Shown here piece after piece: positions 1 through 5,410 of a DNA stretch of 7,472 nt. A program made the translations under genes and the position numbers. Positions within the stretch are counted from its first letter, which is position 1, and every line of letters begins with the position of its first letter. Source of the DNA: UBA6624 sp964517115 [NCBI: uncultured bacterium]. Its GTDB lineage: Bacteria > UBP7 > UBA6624. The notes beneath the pieces were generated by a model. It was not told the DNA's origin. It saw nothing but the letters and a program-made list of their open reading frames with translations, and ran no database searches. The stretch is from positions 6,192 to 13,663 of the forward strand of contig CAZFBE010000025.1 in the NCBI GenBank assembly GCA_964517115.1. Reading direction: 5' to 3'.

Positions 1-1151
1 TCTGGCTTCCTTTCATCCACTTCTTTTGCAATTGGCTTGACCGCCTTGTATTCCTTTTTTGCCCCTGTATTTTGATTTGGTGTATTTATTTTTTGATGAA
101 GGTCAAAAGCAATAATTCTCCACAATGTCAACCCTTCTTTTTCCCATTTGAGGTTTTTTTTCAACTCGATAATTTCATCTTGAACAATGAATATTTCTCG
201 ATCATTCCAATTGTCAGATAATTCAGGTTTAATTTGGTAATACCCTTCATAGTCTTTTATTTTTTTATAAATCAGAATATTGTGAAGGTATTCAATTAGC
301 TGATCCATGAATGGCCATATTGATACACCATTATTGAATAATTTTTCTGCATGAATAAGAGACTTTGTTGAATCTTCTTCTTTAAGGTAACTTATGAAAG
401 ACTCGATGCCCATTATGTCACTTAACCCAAAAAGACTGAATGCATCTTTTATTTTGATTTCTTTTTCAGAAAATGTTGCTAATTTTTCCAAATTTCCAAG
501 TGCATCTCTTGCGCTTCCTTCTGATATGTAAGAGATAAGATCGCTCACGCCTTTTTCAATATTTATTTTTTCTTTTTTTGAAACTTTTTCTATCAGTTTG
601 GTTAAGTCCGTGCTTTTGTGGGCATTGAAGGTGAGGTTTTGACACCTGCTCCTAATAGTTTCAGGAACTTTTTCCGGATTGGTTGTTGCTAGTATAAACA
701 TTACATGGCTCGGAGGATCTTCTATTGTTTTTAAAAGAGCATTAAAGGCTGCCTTTGAAAGCATGTGAACTTCGTCTATAACATAAACTTTTTTTGTTCC
801 TTCTGGGGGAGAAAACCTCATTTCTTCTTGCAGGTCTGCAACATCCGAAACTGACCTATTGCTTGCTCCATCAATTTCAGAAATACACATTGAATTTCCT
901 TGAAAGATAGAAGATACTATTTCTTCTTTTAGGTTAGGTTCAAGACTCTTAGAAAGTTTTTTTGAATTGATTGCAGCTGCGAATATCCTTGCTGTACTCG
1001 TTTTCCCAGTCCCTCTAGGTCCATAAAAAAGCCATGCATGAGGTATTTTCTGAATCTTCAAACAATTAAGAAGTATTTTTTTTGTCACTGACAAGCCTAT
1101 AAGGTCACCAAATTGTTTTGGTCTGTATTTGTTATATAAAACTTCAGCCAT
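1..1151 (-). CDS. dnaX: DNA polymerase III subunit gamma/tau (DnaX), 3' end outside window
   Basis: DnaX is the AAA+ ATPase of the clamp-loader complex; with HolA (delta) and HolB (delta') it opens the beta clamp and loads it on primed DNA. The window holds the first 383 codons, with no stop before the edge. Visible motifs: start MAEVLYNKYRPKQFGDLIG, Walker A GPRGTGKT at residues 44-51, Walker B VYVIDEVHML at 122-131, sensor 1 LATTN at 154-158, arginine-finger motif SRC at 168-170, sensor 2 GSARDAL at 212-218. Residues of about 220-355 form the collar domain, and a linker begins near 356. The start is fixed: a TAA lies directly in front of the ATG, and AAGGA sits 8 bases upstream. The first 8 bases (ATGGCTGA) overlap the end of dxs. 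Oddities: the four zinc-ligand cysteines of the family are absent (Ser63, Asn73, Glu76, Val79), and a frameshift-type heptamer lies at codons 364-366. Identity is certain; whether both tau and gamma are made is inference. Confidence 0.97.
   Translation of the reverse strand, partial: MAEVLYNKYRPKQFGDLIGLSVTKKILLNCLKIQKIPHAWLFYGPRGTGKTSTARIFAAAINSKKLSKSLEPNLKEEIVSSIFQGNSMCISEIDGASNRSVSDVADLQEEMRFSPPEGTKKVYVIDEVHMLSKAAFNALLKTIEDPPSHVMFILATTNPEKVPETIRSRCQNLTFNAHKSTDLTKLIEKVSKKEKINIEKGVSDLISYISEGSARDALGNLEKLATFSEKEIKIKDAFSLFGLSDIMGIESFISYLKEEDSTKSLIHAEKLFNNGVSIWPFMDQLIEYLHNILIYKKIKDYEGYYQIKPELSDNWNDREIFIVQDEIIELKKNLKWEKEGLTLWRIIAFDLHQKINTPNQNTGAKKEYKAVKPIAKEVDERKP
13..62 (-). promoter_or_regulatory. 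Candidate programmed -1 frameshift site in dnaX (gamma-type product)
   Basis: Seen: the heptamer A AAA AAG occupies 60-54 in the phase gcA AAA AAG (codons 364-366 of dnaX). After a 5-base spacer, CAAGGC (48-43) can pair with GCC (36-34) and UUG (31-29), giving a 6-bp stem with a 6-base loop and a 2-base bulge. The -1 frame then reads 13 codons to TGA at 15-13, so slippage would give a product of about 379 residues that ends just past the collar domain. Known: E. coli dnaX makes gamma by -1 slippage at the same heptamer in the same codon context, aided by a hairpin and an upstream Shine-Dalgarno-like element. Here an AGGGG lies only one base before the heptamer, closer than the E. coli stimulator. 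The zero frame stays open to the window edge, as expected if tau is also made. Caution: A-rich heptamers are common in this genome and the stem is weak. Confidence 0.5.
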
Positions 1152-3000
1152 TTATCAAATCCTTTACCTTTTTACAAATCCCTTTTTCATCTAGGCCAAA
1201 TTTTTTCCTATAAATATTTTGACCTCCATGCTTGACAACAATGTCAGGAATTGCAAGGGATGAAATTTTAGTCTCATTTAACAAGTTTTGTTCTTGAAGA
1301 GACTCTAAAATGGCGGATCTAAATCCACCAATTTCACTGTGCTCTTCTATTGTGAGAATTCTTTTCGTTTTCGCAGCTTTCTTTATTAGGTCCTTGTCTA
1401 GGGGTTTTATCCATATTGGATCTATAACAAGACAGCTTATCTTTTCTTTTTCCAGTTTTTTTGCTGCTTCAATAGCGGTATAAGCAGAAGGTCCCAATGC
1501 AAGGATTGCAACATCTTTTCCCTCTCTCAGTATTTCTCCTTTTCCTACTGATGCCTCATTTCCTTTTCTTTTTGGGACATCAGGAACAGGACCTCTAGGA
1601 TACCTTATTGCAAATGGTTTTTTATTTTTGTAGAGGCCACATTCGAGCAGTGCTTTTATCATGGAAGAATCCCTTGCTGCACTAATTACCATATTCGGAA
1701 GGCATCTTAAGTATGACAGATCATAAAAACCTTGAGCACTTGACCCGTCTCCTCCTACAATTCCAGATCTATCCATAGCAAAGATGACATGAGCATTTTG
1801 AAGCATTACATCATGCACGACTTGGTCATAGCCTCTTTGGAGGAAGGTTGAATAGATTGCACATATAGGTTTTAATCCTGATAGTGCCATTGATGCGCTT
1901 GCCGTAACAGCATGTTGTTCAGAAATCCCAACATCAAAAAATCTTTCGGGAATTTTCTCCCTGAATGCGCTTAGTCCTGTACCTTCAGCCATTGCTGCTG
2001 TTAATGCAACAACATCTTCGTCTTTTTTTGCAATTTCTATTACGGAATCTGCAAACACTTTTGAAAAGCTGGGCATAGTGTTTTTTGCGACAGGGGCAAC
2101 ACCATGTCTTTTTACAGGATTTTTTTCACTTTCAAAATCTCCTTTGCCTTTTTTTGTTAGAACGTGAAGCAAGACTGGTCTGTCTTGTATTTCTTTTGAC
2201 GATTCCAGGATGTCTGTTAGCTGTTTGATGTTGTGGCCATCTATAGGTCCAAAATACCTAAATCCAAATGATTCAAAAAGAGCACCTTCTTTAAAAAAGA
2301 AATTCCTTATTGCATCTTTTATATTTGATAATGTTTTTGCAAAACCCTTACTCATTTTTGATTTAGACAATATGGTTGAAGTTTTTCTTAGTGTTTTCCT
2401 GTAATTTTTTGCTATTCTTAATTTTGTTAAGAATTTATTTACCATTCCTACATTTGGGGAAATGGACATTTCGTTATCATTCAAAATAACAATCAAGGGA
2501 TAAGGCTTTCCTCCTAGGTTGTTAATTGCTTCCCAAGCCATTCCAGCAGTTAAAGCCCCATCTCCAATCATTGCTACAACATAGTCTTTATTTTTTTTCT
2601 TTTTTTGAGATTCAAGAAAGCCATAAGCTGCTGAAAGAGATGTGCCGGCGTGGCTTCCCCCAAATGAATCATATTTTGATTCTTCTATATCAAGAAATCC
2701 AGAAAGCCCTTCATGCTTTCTCAATGTTCCAAAATCCTTAAATCTGCCTGTGATTATTTTGTGCACATAGCCTTGATGGCCAACGTCAAAAATTATTTTG
2801 TCTTTGGGGCAATTGAAAACTTTATGTATCGCCAAGGTTAGTTCAACAACACCCAAGTTGCTTGCAAGATGACCTCCGGTTTTGGGTATCTGGTCTACAA
2901 GAAAATCTCTTATTTCAATTGAGAAATCCTCAAGTTCATTCAGGTTCATCTTTTTTAAATCTTGAGGATTCTTTATTGATTCAAGAAATCTTTTTTTCAT
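1144..3000 (-). CDS. dxs: 1-deoxy-D-xylulose-5-phosphate synthase (Dxs)
   Basis: A thiamine-diphosphate enzyme of the cytoplasm that condenses pyruvate with glyceraldehyde 3-phosphate to give DXP and CO2, the entry step of the MEP pathway. The 618 residues match the usual length of about 620. Motifs: GGHLASNLG at 42-50 (His44), DVGHQ at 72-76 (His75), SHAGTS at 116-121 (His117), the ThDP/metal signature GDGALTAG at 146-153 with Asn175, RHGV at 298-301 (His299), catalytic SEQH with Glu361, STFLQRGYDQVVHDV at 384-398, and RYPRG at 466-470. The C-terminal transketolase domain follows from about 490. One key position is unusual: DGSSAQG at 418-424 has Ala422 where the family nearly always has His (DGxTHxG). 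A Lys-rich loop (132-138) is coded by two long A runs. The start ATG overlaps the dxr stop as ATGA. No Shine-Dalgarno is seen in front of it, only A-rich sequence, so re-initiation after dxr is likely. The start fits the family N-terminus (FLESIKNPQDLK). Confidence 0.97.
   Translation of the reverse strand: MKKRFLESIKNPQDLKKMNLNELEDFSIEIRDFLVDQIPKTGGHLASNLGVVELTLAIHKVFNCPKDKIIFDVGHQGYVHKIITGRFKDFGTLRKHEGLSGFLDIEESKYDSFGGSHAGTSLSAAYGFLESQKKKKNKDYVVAMIGDGALTAGMAWEAINNLGGKPYPLIVILNDNEMSISPNVGMVNKFLTKLRIAKNYRKTLRKTSTILSKSKMSKGFAKTLSNIKDAIRNFFFKEGALFESFGFRYFGPIDGHNIKQLTDILESSKEIQDRPVLLHVLTKKGKGDFESEKNPVKRHGVAPVAKNTMPSFSKVFADSVIEIAKKDEDVVALTAAMAEGTGLSAFREKIPERFFDVGISEQHAVTASASMALSGLKPICAIYSTFLQRGYDQVVHDVMLQNAHVIFAMDRSGIVGGDGSSAQGFYDLSYLRCLPNMVISAARDSSMIKALLECGLYKNKKPFAIRYPRGPVPDVPKRKGNEASVGKGEILREGKDVAILALGPSAYTAIEAAKKLEKEKISCLVIDPIWIKPLDKDLIKKAAKTKRILTIEEHSEIGGFRSAILESLQEQNLLNETKISSLAIPDIVVKHGGQNIYRKKFGLDEKGICKKVKDLING
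1160..1164 (-). promoter_or_regulatory. Ribosome binding site of dnaX
   Basis: AAGGA on the minus strand lies inside the last codons of dxs, 8 bases before the dnaX ATG (1151-1149). An in-frame TAA (1154-1152) lies immediately upstream of that ATG, so no longer start is possible. Confidence 0.75.
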
Positions 3001-4160
3001 ATTTTTTTTGTTTTTATTAAGTCTGATGCAAAAAGCCTAGATTCATTGTCTATCATAAGAACCTCATTGATGTCTTTTGGATTTTTTGAGGTCATTCCAA
3101 TTAATGTTTTTTCTATAACTTTTGGAATTTGAGTGAATTTAATTTTTCCTTCCAGGAAGTTGCTTACTGCAATTTCATTGCTTGCATTCAGGACAATAGG
3201 GTGTCCATTTTCTTCGAGACCTGCTTCCTTTGCCAATTTATAGCATGGATACAGTTTTTCATCTAGCTTATGAAGTTTGAATCCCCCTTCAAAAGAAGTA
3301 TCTTTCAATGTTGATATCAACCTTGGATATTCGGGGTAAGAAAGAGCGTGATTGATTGCATAGGACATTCTTGGAGGATTTACCAGCATTGACGATGCCC
3401 CATCTTTCCAGTGGACCATTGCATGAATTTTTGATTCAGGATGAATAACGGAATCGATTTTTTCTATAGGCATTCCAAAAAGTATGCTTGCTTCGATTAT
3501 TTCCAAGCCTTTGTTCATAAGTGTTGCAGAGTTTATTGACACAAGCGGGCCCATGCTCCAGGATGGATGATTCAGTGCTTCTTTAGGCGTTACGTTTTGG
3601 AGCTCATGGATTTTTTTTCCTAAAAAAGGCCCTCCTGAAGCTGTTATTGTTAGTTTTGCAATATTCTTACTTTCCCTTGAATTGTTCAAGAGTCTAAAAA
3701 TTGAATTGTGTTCACTGTCTATAGGGATTATTTTTCCTCCATATTGCTTTTCTGCTTTTAGCATTAATTCCCCTGCAGCAACTATGCTTTCTTTATTTGC
3801 TAATGCAACTACTTTTCCAGCTTTTAAGGCAAGGTAGGTTGCTTCGATTGCTGCTGTTCCTGGTATCGCCATGACAACAAGGTCAACACTTTCTTCTTGG
3901 ACAAGATCATTGATGTATTCTTTTCCTGAAAGTATTTTTGAATTTGTTTGTTGCAAGGTTGGAAATGCGACAGATGACGGATTTGCAACAATCATTTTTT
4001 CTGAATTTAAAGAATCTCCGTGTGCAAAGAGATTTTTAATATTGTTGTTTGAGGTTAATCCTATTGTTTTGTATTGATTGCTGAAAGTTGAACTCAGAAG
4101 CCTTACTGTTTGTTTTCCAATAGATCCGGTAGCTCCAATTACTGCAATCCCTTTCTTCAA
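2997..4160 (-). CDS. dxr: 1-deoxy-D-xylulose-5-phosphate reductoisomerase (Dxr/IspC), TTG start
   Basis: Rearranges and reduces DXP to 2-C-methyl-D-erythritol 4-phosphate with NADPH and a divalent metal: the second MEP-pathway step, directly downstream of Dxs in metabolism and adjacent in the operon. It has 387 residues, normal for the family (about 390-400). Motifs: NADPH-binding GATGSIGKQT at 9-18, AIPGTAA at 98-104, NKES at 122-125, metal-binding DSEHNS at 148-153 (Asp148, Glu150), TASGGPF at 173-179, the mobile-loop segment HPSWSMG at 198-204, MNKGLEIIEA at 215-224 (third metal ligand Glu220), IHPESKIHAMV at 239-249, and NASNEIAV at 325-332. The start must be TTG: an in-frame TGA lies two codons upstream (4166-4164), the next in-frame ATG is well past the Rossmann motif, and AGGAG sits 10 bases before the TTG. 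The first four bases (TTGA) overlap the stop of the fabF-like gene; the last four (ATGA) contain the dxs start. All catalytic motifs look intact. Confidence 0.97.
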   Translation of the reverse strand: MKKGIAVIGATGSIGKQTVRLLSSTFSNQYKTIGLTSNNNIKNLFAHGDSLNSEKMIVANPSSVAFPTLQQTNSKILSGKEYINDLVQEESVDLVVMAIPGTAAIEATYLALKAGKVVALANKESIVAAGELMLKAEKQYGGKIIPIDSEHNSIFRLLNNSRESKNIAKLTITASGGPFLGKKIHELQNVTPKEALNHPSWSMGPLVSINSATLMNKGLEIIEASILFGMPIEKIDSVIHPESKIHAMVHWKDGASSMLVNPPRMSYAINHALSYPEYPRLISTLKDTSFEGGFKLHKLDEKLYPCYKLAKEAGLEENGHPIVLNASNEIAVSNFLEGKIKFTQIPKVIEKTLIGMTSKNPKDINEVLMIDNESRLFASDLIKTKKI

Positions 4161-5410
4161 TCTTCAGGGTCTCCTGTCCTAATTGCTAATACGCAATTAT
4201 GCCCACCGAAGCCAAAACTGTTATTTAAGAATGTTCTGTATTCATGTTTGCGCGCCTTCTTTGGAACATGATCTAAATCACATCTTGGATCAGGGTTTTC
4301 CAGATTGAGTGTAGGGGTTACGGTGTTATTGAGGCCCCCCATGATCCCACATATAGCTTCAACAGAGCTTGAAGCACCTAGCAAATGTCCAAGTTGGGAT
4401 TTTGGAGCAGAAACAGGAATCTTTTCTGCGTGTTTGCCCAAAGCATTTTTCAATGCTTTGACTTCCGTTGGGTCATTGAACAATGTTCCTGTTCCGTGTG
4501 CAGACACATATTCAACTTCTTCTGGTTTTAAGTTTGCTTCTTCAAGGCAATTTTCAATTGCTCTGGTCATTATCCTTCCAGATGTATCTGGGGCAACTAT
4601 ATTTCTTGCATCACAGGTTTCACCCATTCCCAATATTTCAGCATAAATTTTTGCACCTCTTTTTCTTGCTGAAGATTCAGATTCAAGAAGCAACATTCCA
4701 GAGCCTTCAGAAAGGATTGTTCCCGATCTATTTTTGTCAAATGGTTTTAGGACATTGATTTCATAAGGGTCTTTTGTTGCAGCAACAGCTCTTGCACGAT
4801 GAAAAAATACAACAATAAATTCGTCAAAATAGTCAGAAGATCCTGCAAGCATTAAGTCTGCATGTCCATATTTTATTTTTCTATAAGCATTTCCTATTGC
4901 TGTATTTCCTGTTGCACATGTAACACTGAAGCTTTCATTTGGTCCTTCCAGCCCAAAATGAATTGCCGGCCATGCACTTGCACCATTTACTGTATACCTT
5001 ACACCTGTGAAAGGACTTACGCCCCTAAGGCCTTTTTCCAGGTACTGTTTGTAGTTTTTTAATCCTGTTCCAACACCACCATTGCTAGAGCCACTTGAGA
5101 CACCAAATCTTGACTTGTCAGTTTCTTCTAGATTTATTTTTGAACTTTTGATTGCTAAGCCTGAAGCAATTATTGAATAAGCCTGAAAAGGGTCTATTTT
5201 TTTATTCAGCTTTGGAAGCCAGTCGGATATTTTGAAATCTCCAGGAATCTGCCCTCCAACTTTGCATCTAAACTCTTCTGACCGTGAACTTAAGCCCTGG
5301 ATAGGCCTTATTGCCAGTTTGTTGTTTGACATTGAATCCCAAAGTTTGTCAACACCTATTCCAAAGGGAGTGACGGATCCCATTCCAGTTACAAAAACTC
5401 TTTCAGTCAT
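4157..5410 (-). CDS. fabF: 3-oxoacyl-[acyl-carrier-protein] synthase, FabF type (KAS II family)
   Basis: A thiolase-fold condensing enzyme that would extend acyl-ACP with malonyl-ACP in cytoplasmic fatty acid synthesis. It has 417 residues, close to the 410-415 usual for FabF. Motifs: N-terminal VFVTGMGSVTPFG at 5-17, nucleophile Cys165 in VTCATGN at 163-169, AHGTGT at 304-309 (His305), PKSQLGHLLGA at 336-346 (Lys337, His342), NLENPDPRCDLDHVP at 369-383, and the gating-loop NSFGFGGHN at 397-405. The active-site set is complete. The start is fixed because TGA (5416-5414) lies two codons upstream in frame; AAGGAA is 11 bases before the ATG. It overlaps the aconitase stop by 8 bases (ATGACTGA) and dxr by 4. 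The middle (about 190-235) differs from E. coli FabF: AGSSDYFDEF replaces the AGGAE-type segment. No ACP, FabD, FabG or FabZ gene is beside it. It may be the housekeeping FabF or a paralogue with a special substrate; the symbol marks the family, not a proven role. Confidence 0.88.
   Translation of the reverse strand: MTERVFVTGMGSVTPFGIGVDKLWDSMSNNKLAIRPIQGLSSRSEEFRCKVGGQIPGDFKISDWLPKLNKKIDPFQAYSIIASGLAIKSSKINLEETDKSRFGVSSGSSNGGVGTGLKNYKQYLEKGLRGVSPFTGVRYTVNGASAWPAIHFGLEGPNESFSVTCATGNTAIGNAYRKIKYGHADLMLAGSSDYFDEFIVVFFHRARAVAATKDPYEINVLKPFDKNRSGTILSEGSGMLLLESESSARKRGAKIYAEILGMGETCDARNIVAPDTSGRIMTRAIENCLEEANLKPEEVEYVSAHGTGTLFNDPTEVKALKNALGKHAEKIPVSAPKSQLGHLLGASSSVEAICGIMGGLNNTVTPTLNLENPDPRCDLDHVPKKARKHEYRTFLNNSFGFGGHNCVLAIRTGDPED
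4171..4175 (-). promoter_or_regulatory. Ribosome binding site deciding the TTG start of dxr
   Basis: AGGAG on the minus strand, inside the last codons of the fabF-like gene and 10 bases upstream of the TTG at 4160-4158. It is the best Shine-Dalgarno match among the four junctions in the window and supports TTG as a true start. Confidence 0.75.

Noticed and set aside
1075-1083. A8 run at dnaX codons 24-26 as a second frameshift site
   Set aside because: Slippage here would end the protein before Walker A. There is no domain boundary and no evident stimulator, so it is best read as AT bias.
2991-3015. T-rich run resembling a rho-independent terminator tail on the plus strand
   Set aside because: No GC-rich stem precedes it and no plus-strand gene exists. 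On the coding (minus) strand it is an A run at the dxr/dxs junction, made of Lys and Asn codons.
4305-4646. Plus-strand open frame of 113 codons
   Set aside because: Antisense shadow of the FabF active-site region (AHGTGT and GHLLGA motifs); no homology recognised.
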